From NCBI GenBank assembly GCA_964462865.1, contig CAYWZO010000002.1, positions 1 through 64,000 on the forward strand: a stretch of 64,000 nucleotides of DNA. The letters run 5' to 3'. The translations under genes and the position numbers were made by a program. The notes beneath the pieces are model-generated. The model was not told where the DNA came from and did no database searches. It worked only from the letters and a program-made list of their open reading frames with translations. Source of the stretch: Fen-1077 sp964462865. GTDB lineage: Bacteria > Chloroflexota > Dehalococcoidia > Dehalococcoidales > RBG-16-60-22. Shown piece by piece: positions 34,832-43,853 of this stretch (its first letter is position 1; every line of letters starts with the position of its first letter).

Positions 34832-36244
34832 TTACCAGCGGAAAATACCGGGGAAAAACGTTTTCAGGCCGTAGTATCCCTCCATGAAGAATGTGCCCCG
34901 GCGCAGGGCAATCACCGTCCTCCGTAAAAGATACCTGGGATTCAGGTAGAAACGGGAGTAAAATTTATCATAATATTTCTGCATGATTTCATGGCTTAAG
35001 TTCGGGTGGGTATAGACTTCACCCCCGCCGTGGATTTTGTACTGCGTCCAGTCCCGGCTTTTAATAAGTCCTTTTTTCTCGTATTCCCAGAAAAGCCGGG
35101 CATCCGGTAAAGGCATGGTTACCGTTACCTTGGCAAAGTCCGGCATTAACCTCACGGCGAAGTCAATGGTCCGCTTCATGCTCTCTTCGGTCTCGGCGGG
35201 CAGCCCCAGCATGAAATAGCCGACCGTTTCCAATCCGACTTTCTTGGCCATTGCCAGGGCCCGCTCACCCTGCTCCAGGGTTATACCCTTGCTGATGGAA
35301 TCCAGGCAGGTCTGGTCACCGCTCTCGAAGCCGAAAGCCACAGTATAAAGCCCGGCGCGCTTGGCAATCTGGAAAAATTCCATGTCCACCCGGTCGACGC
35401 GCAGGCCGGCGGCCAGGTTCCAGGGGAACTTCAATCCCTCCCGGATAATCATCTCGCAGATGGTCTTGGCGCGGTTGATATCGGTGGTGAACATATCGTC
35501 CAGGAAACGCAACTCACGGTAACCCAGGGACAGCGTATGCTTGATTTCCTCGATGACCCGCTCCGGCGATTTGGTGATGAAACGCCGCCCGAATACTGTC
35601 TTACCGCAAAAGCTGCAGTCAAAGACACACCCCCGGCTGGTCATGATATCGCTCATGGGGGACTCGCGGGAGACCAGGCGGGAACACTTATAGCGGCGGA
35701 TATCGAAAAGGTCCAGGGCCGGGAAGGGAAGCGCGTCCAGGTCCTCGATACGGCCCCGCGGCGCGGTGTGCTGTGTGTGGCCGTTCTCCCGGTAGTAGAT
35801 GCCCTTGACATCAGCCAGTTTCTTGCCCCCGGCAATGTCCACGATGGTCCTGTCCCCCTCACCCACGGCCGCGATATCGTAAGTCGATTCGTTCAGAGTA
35901 TCCTCCGGCAGAGCCGAGGCGTGAGGCCCGCCGATGACCGTCGTCACTTCCTTGCCGAGTTTCTCCTTGGCCCTGCGGCTGATTTCCAGAGCCTCAAAAT
36001 ACAGGGGTGTCGTGGCGGAAACGCCGACAATCCTGGGCCTCTGCTGCAACGCTTCATCCAGAGCTTTCGTGGGGTCTGGCTCGATGCCCAGGTCCAGCAA
36101 TGAGACACTGATTTTCGCCTCGCGCAGCGTGGCCGCCAGACAGGCGATGGAAAGAATAGGATATCTCTGCACATAGGCAGTGACCTTGGTACCTTCGTAC
36201 GCGTTAAAAGCTGAAGGTGGATTGATTAATAATACGTCACTCAT
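34832..36244 (-). CDS. B12-binding radical SAM protein
   Basis: The 470-residue protein has the same design as the one at 32117-33604 but low similarity. It starts VLLINPPSAF, has VIGGPHASALPEDTL and VGEGDRTIVDIA in the cobalamin-type domain, then the cluster motif SRGCVFDCSFC (C-x3-C-x2-C), LRFLDDMFTTD, FGFESGDQTCLDSISKG and VGYFMLGLPAET. GGGGAGG precedes the ATG. A B12-dependent methyltransferase acting on a glycan or lipid is plausible. No substrate can be read from sequence. Confidence 0.82.
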   Translation of the reverse strand: MSDVLLINPPSAFNAYEGTKVTAYVQRYPILSIACLAATLREAKISVSLLDLGIEPDPTKALDEALQQRPRIVGVSATTPLYFEALEISRRAKEKLGKEVTTVIGGPHASALPEDTLNESTYDIAAVGEGDRTIVDIAGGKKLADVKGIYYRENGHTQHTAPRGRIEDLDALPFPALDLFDIRRYKCSRLVSRESPMSDIMTSRGCVFDCSFCGKTVFGRRFITKSPERVIEEIKHTLSLGYRELRFLDDMFTTDINRAKTICEMIIREGLKFPWNLAAGLRVDRVDMEFFQIAKRAGLYTVAFGFESGDQTCLDSISKGITLEQGERALAMAKKVGLETVGYFMLGLPAETEESMKRTIDFAVRLMPDFAKVTVTMPLPDARLFWEYEKKGLIKSRDWTQYKIHGGGEVYTHPNLSHEIMQKYYDKFYSRFYLNPRYLLRRTVIALRRGTFFMEGYYGLKTFFPGIFRW

Positions 36245-36291
36245 GTCTGTCCTCCCCGATTATGTTATGTAAAATACATCCCTGATTTTGC

Positions 36292-38412
36292 TCAATAATT
36301 CAACGAAAGATGGTATTCCTGGAAACCCCGCGGTTGAAATTCAATCTCTGGATAAACGTCCCCCGGCTGCCTGTCACGTATCTCATAGCGGCTGTGGTCA
36401 AATTCAAGATAGGTATGGGCAAAATAATATGGTTTGCGGTATTCCATACGGTACAAAGGCCCTAACTTCAGCTCGCGTCCGGTTAATACCTCGCCGGTAT
36501 CGTCCCGCGTTTTTTCCGCGAGCTCTCCGTTAACAATCAGTCCGTATTCTCCGCCGCTCTTCACCAGGACGAAATGGTTCATGGAGACGGGGGACACGGT
36601 CACCGGCTGGCTCCGGTAAACACTGGATTCCACCTCGTTCCCGTTTTGCGTTAGCGTATAGCCCAGTTCGAGATGGTAACTCGCGGGACGGCGGGCTGAT
36701 GCCGTTCCGTTACCGTCGGAATACAGGCGGAGCCACCATCGGCGGCCGGCGGAAGCATCCGCCGGGGATAGTATTTCAATATATCTTTCGGTAATCGCGG
36801 GGTGAGGCATAATGCCGAAGGTCAGGCTGAAATCGCCCGTTTCCGGGGTCAATCCCGATGCTTCTCTGGTAACCACCTGCGGGCCCGGGTCACCATCCGG
36901 CCAGGCCAGGACATGGGTCGCCCGGTCCAGGCTCAAGGTCAGGCGCGGATTGTCTATAAACACGTAGGGGACGATATCGGTGCCCCAGGCCAGTTTCTCA
37001 TGGGACGGGTAGGCAGATTCGGCCAGGAAAAGGGTATATTCGCTGTTCTCTGCGGCGCAGAGCCATTTCTCGGCGGTATAATAAATGGCATTGGTATGAT
37101 ACCGGTAATCCGTATACTCTTTCAGCGTCCAGACCGTCTTGGCAGTGTTCAGATTGAATAATATGATTACGGCCGCAATGAGTATAAAAGTGATATCGCG
37201 GGCACGCAGGGACAGCAGACTGCCGGCATCCTCGTCTTGGGCGTTGAAATAGCGCTCGTAAAACAGGGTGGCCGTGACAATCAGCAGCAAAGCCGGGAAA
37301 TAGGCATGGCGGGGCTGGCTAATGGTATAGGCGATACCCCGGCCCAGAAGAATAACCAGGGTATACCCACCCGCCCACAAAAATAACAGTCCGGCCAGCG
37401 GCAGGTGGCCGCGGGTGGGGCGGCGGGCTGTAACCAGCAAACCGAGCACGATAAGATAACATAGATAATTGTATCGTGAGAGGGCACCCCACCAGGTGAA
37501 GGACTGCGCCGTGAACGGTACGTAAAACACCAGCTCGTCAAAGACCACCCGGGAAGTGGCGAAGCAATTATGCAGGAAGACCGTGTTGAAAAACTCAATG
37601 GGCACACCCGATAGCGAATACAATATATTATTGCCCGTGACAAGACCTCCGGGCGTTCCGGCAAAACGCGGCATCAGGGAGAAATAGAGGATTCCGTAGA
37701 TGAGATAGCTGGCGGCGGCCGGCAAAGCGTTGTCCCAGAAGAGGCCGCGGCGGTTTTCCGTGTTCCAGCCCATAATCAGGGCCAAAAGCAGGAGCGCGCC
37801 CGGTAAAAATATATTAGGTTCATAGAGAAAAAGGGTGAGAAAAGCCAGTCCGTAAGCCGTATAGAGAAACCCTTTTTGCTGCCGTCGGGCAGACCATACA
37901 ATACAGAGCATGGCCAGCAGCGAGAGAGAGACACTTAACAGTGAGTAAAAACTGATTGGCCACGCTATGCTGGGCAGGTTGGTGAAAAGCGTGATGAAAA
38001 TTGCGGCCGCCAGCAGGGCCGGAACAATCTTCCGGGTCACCTCACGGACAAACTGGAAAAGCAGGGCTCCGTTGAGGGCGTGCAGCAGTACCACCACGAG
38101 GTGATAGTACTGGAAATGGACGCCGAAGGCTTTTATCTGGAAAAACTCCAGCAGCCAGGTAAGAGGTTGAAAGCGTGATTGCCCCAGCAGCTCCATAAAG
38201 GCAATCTGCGAGACATCGCCGGGGAAGCTCAAGCGGTCAAGTATGGTATGGATGACGACGCTGTCCGAACGCGGCAAGTCGGAGAGCGTGCCCCAGTAGA
38301 CGATGAGGGTGTAGGCCAGCGCCAGCACGAACACCATCACCCCGACCGGGATATAGCGCGTTCCCCGTTGCCACCGGCTAATAAGACCGTTTTTCACACT
38401 GCCGTGTTCCAT
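36292..38412 (-). CDS. Polytopic membrane protein with C-terminal lectin-like domain
   Basis: The 706-residue protein has about 11 hydrophobic segments in residues 25-440, with an early loop containing LPRSDSVVIHTILD, like other GT-C or O-antigen-type membrane proteins. The external C-terminal 250 residues look like a LamG/concanavalin-type beta-sandwich: FSLTFGIMPH, NHFVLVKSGGEYGLIVNGELAE and a final EFQPRGFQEYHLS. It therefore repeats the theme of a membrane enzyme with an outward sugar-binding domain, using a different fold. It starts 4 bp below the glycosyltransferase gene. Confidence 0.6.
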   Translation of the reverse strand: MEHGSVKNGLISRWQRGTRYIPVGVMVFVLALAYTLIVYWGTLSDLPRSDSVVIHTILDRLSFPGDVSQIAFMELLGQSRFQPLTWLLEFFQIKAFGVHFQYYHLVVVLLHALNGALLFQFVREVTRKIVPALLAAAIFITLFTNLPSIAWPISFYSLLSVSLSLLAMLCIVWSARRQQKGFLYTAYGLAFLTLFLYEPNIFLPGALLLLALIMGWNTENRRGLFWDNALPAAASYLIYGILYFSLMPRFAGTPGGLVTGNNILYSLSGVPIEFFNTVFLHNCFATSRVVFDELVFYVPFTAQSFTWWGALSRYNYLCYLIVLGLLVTARRPTRGHLPLAGLLFLWAGGYTLVILLGRGIAYTISQPRHAYFPALLLIVTATLFYERYFNAQDEDAGSLLSLRARDITFILIAAVIILFNLNTAKTVWTLKEYTDYRYHTNAIYYTAEKWLCAAENSEYTLFLAESAYPSHEKLAWGTDIVPYVFIDNPRLTLSLDRATHVLAWPDGDPGPQVVTREASGLTPETGDFSLTFGIMPHPAITERYIEILSPADASAGRRWWLRLYSDGNGTASARRPASYHLELGYTLTQNGNEVESSVYRSQPVTVSPVSMNHFVLVKSGGEYGLIVNGELAEKTRDDTGEVLTGRELKLGPLYRMEYRKPYYFAHTYLEFDHSRYEIRDRQPGDVYPEIEFQPRGFQEYHLSLNY

Positions 38413-38416
38413 AGCT

Positions 38417-39172
38417 CTAAATTCTCGTTACCCTGTTGCCCTCCCGCCCGGAAAACTGAAGGCGCAGGTAATAACGCGTGATGGTCTGGAAGGCGTTGAC
38501 AATATTCCGGACGTTATTGATTCTCGAATTGCCGTAGTCCCGCTGCTTGAGGAGGATACCCACCTCTTTCCAGGCAACCTTACGTTTCATCAGGGTAATG
38601 ATGAGCGGGGCCGTAAAGACAAACCCGCGGGAATGCACCTCCGGCACGGTGCGGATTTGCTCCGCGGGGAACACCCCGGGGCCGTTATAATAGCGCAGCC
38701 GCTTGAAAAACAGGGCATTAATCAGGCAGGTGTATCCCCAGGAAATTACCCGCCGGAGCCACGGGCGGATGTTGGAATTGACCATATAAGGGAGAATCAT
38801 ATCGGCGGTGCCGATAGCGTCAGCGATGGTCTCCAGAGAAACCTGCGGGATTTCTCCGTCACCGGGGATGAGCCACACGTATCTAAAGCGGGCTTTTGCC
38901 ACGCCGCGCCGGAAGGCGTAACCGCAGCCCATGTTCTTCTCGTTGTGAACCACCACGACGCGTGAATCGGCGGCGGCAATATCATCGGCGATATGGCCGG
39001 TCCCGTCACGGCTGCCGTCATCCACGATGATGATTTCGTAATCAGCAAACCGGGGAGCCATGGCGCGGCGCACGGCATCGACCGCCTTCGGTAAATTTCC
39101 GGCCTCGTTAAAGGCCAGCACTACTGCCGATACCGTCACCGCATCCCCGGTTATTTCACTAGAAGGGGCCAT
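38417..39172 (-). CDS. Family 2 glycosyltransferase (dolichol-phosphate mannosyltransferase type)
   Basis: The 251-residue GT-A enzyme has VSAVVLAFNEAGNLPKAV, IIIVDDGSRDGTG, NMGCGYAFRRGVAKA and PGDGE in place of the DxD, followed by a short hydrophobic stretch. It should transfer a sugar from a nucleotide donor to a polyprenyl phosphate or glycan on the inner face of the membrane. It overlaps the E1 beta gene by 14 bp. It is the only clear GT-A glycosyltransferase in the cluster, which is surprisingly few for a complete polysaccharide pathway. Confidence 0.88.
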   Translation of the reverse strand: MAPSSEITGDAVTVSAVVLAFNEAGNLPKAVDAVRRAMAPRFADYEIIIVDDGSRDGTGHIADDIAAADSRVVVVHNEKNMGCGYAFRRGVAKARFRYVWLIPGDGEIPQVSLETIADAIGTADMILPYMVNSNIRPWLRRVISWGYTCLINALFFKRLRYYNGPGVFPAEQIRTVPEVHSRGFVFTAPLIITLMKRKVAWKEVGILLKQRDYGNSRINNVRNIVNAFQTITRYYLRLQFSGREGNRVTRI

Positions 39173-40196
39173 GGAACTCCTCGTCGATAGGCTTGTTGAC
39201 CGCCGCTGTCTGGTACACTTCGGTGTCGCTCAAAATGGCCCGCACCGTTGCGGCGATTTCCCCGGCACCCGGGTAAAAGAGTCTCTCCAGAGGGAAGGAG
39301 ACCGGTGAGGGCACGTCCGGCGAAGCGACGATATGCGGCGGCGCTTTCAGGTACTCGAAGACGTTCCGGGTAACTCGCGAAACGACCTCCGAGGCGATGC
39401 CGAAGCTCTGCCACGAAGTATCGGCCACAATGAGCCGGTGCGTTTTCCTGACGGATTCAAAAATAAGCGTGTCGTCCAGCGGGCTGACCGTCCGCAGGTC
39501 GATGACCTCGGTGCTGATGTCTTCCCGTTCCAGCGCTGCCGCCGCTTTAAGCGAATCGGCCACCATGATGGAATCGGCCACGATGCTGACATCGTCACCG
39601 TAGCGGCGGACAACCGCTTCTCCCAGCGGGACTTCGTAATACGCCTCCGGTACCTCTTCCCTCTGGTCATAAAGGCGGCGGTGGTCCAGGAAAATTACCG
39701 GGCAGTCTTCCCGGATGCTGGCAGCGAGGAGCCCTTTGGCATCGTACGGCGTGGCCGGCATGACCACCTTGAGCCCGGGGAAATGGGCAAAGGCGGCCTG
39801 GAGGCTCTGGGCGTGCTGGGCCCCCTGACCCCACCCCCTGCCTATGATAGCCCGGATAACGATGGGCACATGAGTGCCCCCGCTGGCGTAGGGCCACTTG
39901 GCCGCCGTGTTGGCCAGCTGGTCCATGGTGACCAGGAGAAAATCGTTGCGGGCGTGCACCATGACGGGTCGCATGCCGTGAAGGGCGGCGCCGATAGCCG
40001 CGCCGGTCAGGGCGGGTTCGGAGAGGGGGATATCGAAGACGCGGGCATCGCCGAATTTCCGGTGGGCGCCGAGCGTCGTCCCGAAGATGCCCTTGGGGTC
40101 GTCAACACCCACCCCCATGGTGAAAACCGAGGCGTCCCGCTCCATGGCCTGGATGAGTCCTTCGCTTAACGCCTCCGCGTAGGTCAGCTCTCTCAT
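39159..40196 (-). CDS. TPP-dependent 2-oxoacid dehydrogenase E1 beta-like subunit
   Basis: The 345-residue protein is a PdhB/AcoB-type beta subunit. It contains MRELTYAEALSEGLIQAM, GVGVDDPKGIFGTT, SEPALTGAAIGAALHGMRPVM, HARNDFLL and GRGWGQGAQHAQS. It pairs with the E1 alpha gene 10 bp upstream. No E2 or E3 gene is found in the window, and the pair lies between a glycosyltransferase and a sugar epimerase. A role in making a sugar building block, such as a two-carbon carboligation or decarboxylation, is more likely than central metabolism (inference). Confidence 0.85.
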   Translation of the reverse strand: MRELTYAEALSEGLIQAMERDASVFTMGVGVDDPKGIFGTTLGAHRKFGDARVFDIPLSEPALTGAAIGAALHGMRPVMVHARNDFLLVTMDQLANTAAKWPYASGGTHVPIVIRAIIGRGWGQGAQHAQSLQAAFAHFPGLKVVMPATPYDAKGLLAASIREDCPVIFLDHRRLYDQREEVPEAYYEVPLGEAVVRRYGDDVSIVADSIMVADSLKAAAALEREDISTEVIDLRTVSPLDDTLIFESVRKTHRLIVADTSWQSFGIASEVVSRVTRNVFEYLKAPPHIVASPDVPSPVSFPLERLFYPGAGEIAATVRAILSDTEVYQTAAVNKPIDEEFHGPF

Positions 40197-40206
40197 GTTC
40201 TCCTCA

Positions 40207-41196
40207 TCAATAGACGTTGGTGTATAGTGCGACCGCGTCCGGGTAGGGATCGGCCTTGGCCCGCGCTAAGGCTTCCTGTATATCCTTTTCAATTTTTCCG
40301 GCAATCGTCCGGAGTTCGGCCTCGGTGGCCTGTCCAGTGGCCAGCAGGTACTCCCGGCAGCGTTTCACCGGGCATTTCTCCATCCAGCCTTCTACCTCTT
40401 CCCGGGTGCGGTAGCCCAGGTCCCAGTCGTAGTTCGGCCCGACGTGCTCCCGCCAGCGGTAGGTCCGGCACTCCAGCAAAGTCGGCCCCTGGCCGCTCCT
40501 GGCGCGCGCGATAGCACGGACGCTGGCGCGGTATACCTCCAGGACGTCATTACCATCAACACGCTCACCGGGAATGCCGTAAATCTCGCCGCGCTGGTAG
40601 ATGTTATCGTTGACCTGCCGGTGGTGGAACGGTGACTGGGTGGCGTAAAAGTTGTTCTCGCAGAAGAATATCACCGGCAGCCGGCGGAGGGCGGCGTAAT
40701 TCATGGTTTCGTAGAAGATTCCCTGCTCGGTGCCGGCATCGCCGAAGAACGCCACCGCCACGCGGTCGGTACGCTGCATGGTGAAAGCCAGCGCGGCGCC
40801 CATGGCCAGCGGTATGGATGCCCCGACAATGGCCGAGGTCCCCATCATGCCGACCGATTCGTCGGCCAGGTGCATGGAACCACCCTTGCCGCCGGCACAG
40901 CCGGTAGCCTTACCATAGAGCTCGGCAATCATGCGGTGGATATCGCCGCCCTTGGCGATATAGTGCGCATGGCAGCGGTGGGTGCTGAAAACGGAATCGT
41001 CCTTCCGCAGGGCTACGCAGATTCCGGCAGCGGCGGCTTCCTGGCCGATGGAGAGGTGGGTGGGGCAGCGCATTTCCTGCTCCGCGTAGACCTCGGCGAT
41101 GACTTCTTCCACGCGGCGGATACGCAGCATTACCGTGTACAATTCGATGAGTGTTTTTCCGGGGATGTCCCCGGTTGTTCTTCGGCTATCCTCCAC
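40207..41196 (-). CDS. TPP-dependent 2-oxoacid dehydrogenase E1 alpha-like subunit
   Basis: The 329-residue alpha subunit carries the thiamine-pyrophosphate motif GDAGTEQG...ENN, and GKGGSMHLAD, HRCHAHYIAKG and TYRWREHVGP. The active-site layout is that of PdhA/AcoA. It starts with GTG at 41196, with a modest AAGGGG upstream. The E1 pair is encoded without the lipoyl E2 that normally accepts its product, so it may act alone as a carboligase or decarboxylase. Confidence 0.87.
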   Translation of the reverse strand: MEDSRRTTGDIPGKTLIELYTVMLRIRRVEEVIAEVYAEQEMRCPTHLSIGQEAAAAGICVALRKDDSVFSTHRCHAHYIAKGGDIHRMIAELYGKATGCAGGKGGSMHLADESVGMMGTSAIVGASIPLAMGAALAFTMQRTDRVAVAFFGDAGTEQGIFYETMNYAALRRLPVIFFCENNFYATQSPFHHRQVNDNIYQRGEIYGIPGERVDGNDVLEVYRASVRAIARARSGQGPTLLECRTYRWREHVGPNYDWDLGYRTREEVEGWMEKCPVKRCREYLLATGQATEAELRTIAGKIEKDIQEALARAKADPYPDAVALYTNVY

Positions 41197-41297
41197 GCGA
41201 ATCGAGCCCCTTTATATAGCAGTAGGCCGGTTACCGTAGATTGTTCCGGTTCAGCATCACGGTTTCCGGCCCCTCGTTCCACGGTTAACGGTATCGT

Positions 41298-42290
41298 TCA
41301 AATACCGGCCCGGATTCCGTCCATCTGTTCCTTCATGGCACGGATGTTGTAGTAGATGCTGTTCTCCGGTTCCGGGAACAACCCGGCCTCAAACGCCTGC
41401 TTGATGTCCCTGATTGCCTGGCGTATGGTCCTAACTGGGACAATACCAAGCTCGGCCTTTATCTTCTCGGAAGAAATCCGGTAGGACCGGTTATCCGTCA
41501 CGTTGGTATCGGTCGTAACCGGTACGCCCGTCTCCTCATGCACCATTTGAGCAATCTCGGCCACGGTGTGATTGGTCGAGCCGAAATTATAGACCTTTCC
41601 GTTTATCTTTTCGCCCGGCATCTCGACCAGGGCAAGGTACAGGTCCGTGATATCATCGATATGGACGTTGGGGCGGTACTGTCCGCCGCCGTGAACGGTA
41701 ATCATCCCGTTGACAATGGCGGTCTTGGCCATGATATTGACGATGACGTCAAACCGCATACGCGGGGAAACCCCGCACACCGTAGCCGACCGCACCGAGA
41801 CCGTCGTGAAGTCCGGGCCGGCGGCGGTACCGACGATTTCCTCGCCCTCGGCCTTGGTCTGCGCGTACAGGGTTATCGGCTCCAGGGTAAGGTCCTCCGT
41901 GACCGATGCCTCCTCCTTCACCCCGTAAACGCTGCTGGAAGACGCGTTGATAAACCGCCGGACACCCAGCCCCCTGGCCATATCCACCAGCCGGGCCACG
42001 GCGTCCCGGTTGACCTGTAAAGTTATCGCCGGGTCGAGGTCGGAACAGGGGTCATTGGCTATCGAGGCCAGGTGGATGACATGCGTGGTCCCGGATAACA
42101 GGAAACGCATCAACCCGGCATCCCTTATGTCTCCTCGCACCACGGTCAACTGCTTGGCCGCCTTGAGACGATTACCGAAGAGCAGGCTATCTATAACGGT
42201 AACCTGGTAGCGCTGTATCAGCTTCGGCACCAGCACGGAGCCGACGTAACCGCAGCCACCGGTGACTAGTATGTTTCTCTCGTTTTTCAT
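41298..42290 (-). CDS. NAD-dependent sugar epimerase/dehydratase (extended SDR)
   Basis: The 330-residue enzyme has the NAD-binding motif VTGGCGYVGSVLVP, the catalytic Ser in SSSSVYG and the YxxxK motif in LYAQTK. It belongs to the nucleotide-sugar epimerase/dehydratase class; product specificity cannot be judged. It begins 12 bp below the kinase-nucleotidyltransferase gene. Its substrate may be the nucleotide sugar made by that enzyme. Confidence 0.9.
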   Translation of the reverse strand: MKNERNILVTGGCGYVGSVLVPKLIQRYQVTVIDSLLFGNRLKAAKQLTVVRGDIRDAGLMRFLLSGTTHVIHLASIANDPCSDLDPAITLQVNRDAVARLVDMARGLGVRRFINASSSSVYGVKEEASVTEDLTLEPITLYAQTKAEGEEIVGTAAGPDFTTVSVRSATVCGVSPRMRFDVIVNIMAKTAIVNGMITVHGGGQYRPNVHIDDITDLYLALVEMPGEKINGKVYNFGSTNHTVAEIAQMVHEETGVPVTTDTNVTDNRSYRISSEKIKAELGIVPVRTIRQAIRDIKQAFEAGLFPEPENSIYYNIRAMKEQMDGIRAGI

Positions 42291-42302
42291 TATCGTCTCA
42301 CT

Positions 42303-43838
42303 CTATTTCAGCAACGTATTGATATATTTATAAAGGGGGACCGGCTCTACCGGCGATTTATTGCCTACGATGCGTATTTTTAAGGCGCCCATGGCATTGC
42401 CGATAAATCCGAGCACTGCCGAAGGGAAGCGCTTCGCGGCGCACAGCGAGGTGATGGAAAAGTAAGCGTCTCCGGCGCCGACCCTGTCCACGAAATCCCG
42501 GGAAAAAACGGGGACAGCCAGGAAACCCTCTCTATCGAAATAGACCAGCGAACCTTTGTGACCACGGGTTACCACCGCGTGATGACACTTGAGCCCTTTG
42601 GTGACATCACTCACCAGCTCCTCAATCCTGCCGTAATTATCGTGAGTGGCCAGGCGGATTTCCGCTTCGTCAATGCAGAAATAGTCCGCCCGGGGATACT
42701 TGGTTATTAGATTGAAGCCGATATTCGCCGAGTTGGTCTGGACATTTATCGCCAGAAATTTAGCCTCTTCACAGATTAGCTTGATGATTTCTCTCTCCAG
42801 GAAGCCGTGTCCGTAATCCCCCACCACCACCAGGTCATAATTCTTGGCGGCTGATGCCAGGTAACGGCAGACCTGGCTGTTAATTGATTCCGGCAAGACG
42901 TTACCGTCCATAAAATGCACCTCGAACAGCTTGCGTAGTATATCGGCTTCCACGAAGCGGCGCTTGACGATGGTGGGGGAGTTGGGACGGTAGAAAAACT
43001 TGGCGTTGATATTCGGCCTGAGATGCTCCAGGATGAACTGCTCGTAAGTATTCTGTATCCCCAGGCAGGTAACGACGTCAACGTGATCGCAGAAGCCAGC
43101 GATGTGGTTGGCAATTGCCAGGATGCCGCCGGCAAAACTCTCCCCGTAGATATATTTGGCAGGTATCAGTATCTCTTTCGGTGATTTCCCCAGCGGGGTA
43201 CAGTAATGGTACTCATCAATAATCGTGTCGCCGATCACCAGCACCCGCAGGTTTTTCAGGCCCTGTAAATGCTTGATTATGTCTTCGGATGAGTACCGAG
43301 CGCGGAACTCCTGCAAAAAGCTCTGCGCCTCATCCGAGAAAACGTCAAAATGGAGATTGAGCAGCTTGGTGGAACTGAAGGTAATCTCATCGGTAAAATG
43401 CACCCTGCCGCCGACTGACCTTACGGCCTCTTCCTCTTCGCTGATTTTCCCGGTCAGGTCATCTTTGGAGTTGGTGTAATCGCTGCCCTTGCAATAAACA
43501 TCGGGGGCCAGCTTTTTTATACTCTCGATGGCCGTGGGCCATTCATTGAGCGCTACGTAATCCACACATTCCAGAGCCGCAATCGACTCTACCCGCAATT
43601 GCTCGTTGAATACCGGGCGTCCCGGCCCTTTGACCACGTAGACATCCTTGGTTACCGTCACCACCAGCACGTCGCCTTCTCTTTTGGCCGCCTTGAAGTG
43701 CCGGATATGGCCGGGATGCAGCAGGTCAAATACGCCGTGGCATTGCACCACGGTCCTGCCGTCTTTTTTCAGGGTATAGATAATGCCGGCAAGGCCATCC
43801 AGAGTCACAATCTTGGACTTTATTTCAGCAGTTACCAT
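42303..43838 (-). CDS. HldE-like bifunctional enzyme in reversed order: nucleotidyltransferase then PfkB kinase
   Basis: The 511-residue protein starts with a cytidylyl/adenylyltransferase domain (about 15-160: GVFDLLHPGHIRHF, the HxGH motif, and GPGRPVFNEQLRVESI, CKGSDYTN, FSSTKLL). It ends with a ribokinase/RfaE-type kinase domain (about 195-505: VLVIGDTIIDEYHY, ESFAGGILAIANHI, VVGDYGHGF and DRVGAGDAYFS with the catalytic Asp). Classical HldE has the kinase first. Substrate is likely a sugar 7-phosphate or related sugar phosphate, turned into a nucleotide-activated sugar. The GmhB-type phosphatase at 11208 would supply the middle step; no GmhA isomerase lies in the window. Confidence 0.85.
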   Translation of the reverse strand: MVTAEIKSKIVTLDGLAGIIYTLKKDGRTVVQCHGVFDLLHPGHIRHFKAAKREGDVLVVTVTKDVYVVKGPGRPVFNEQLRVESIAALECVDYVALNEWPTAIESIKKLAPDVYCKGSDYTNSKDDLTGKISEEEEAVRSVGGRVHFTDEITFSSTKLLNLHFDVFSDEAQSFLQEFRARYSSEDIIKHLQGLKNLRVLVIGDTIIDEYHYCTPLGKSPKEILIPAKYIYGESFAGGILAIANHIAGFCDHVDVVTCLGIQNTYEQFILEHLRPNINAKFFYRPNSPTIVKRRFVEADILRKLFEVHFMDGNVLPESINSQVCRYLASAAKNYDLVVVGDYGHGFLEREIIKLICEEAKFLAINVQTNSANIGFNLITKYPRADYFCIDEAEIRLATHDNYGRIEELVSDVTKGLKCHHAVVTRGHKGSLVYFDREGFLAVPVFSRDFVDRVGAGDAYFSITSLCAAKRFPSAVLGFIGNAMGALKIRIVGNKSPVEPVPLYKYINTLLK

Positions 43839-43853
43839 ATTCGGCCCCCCCTG

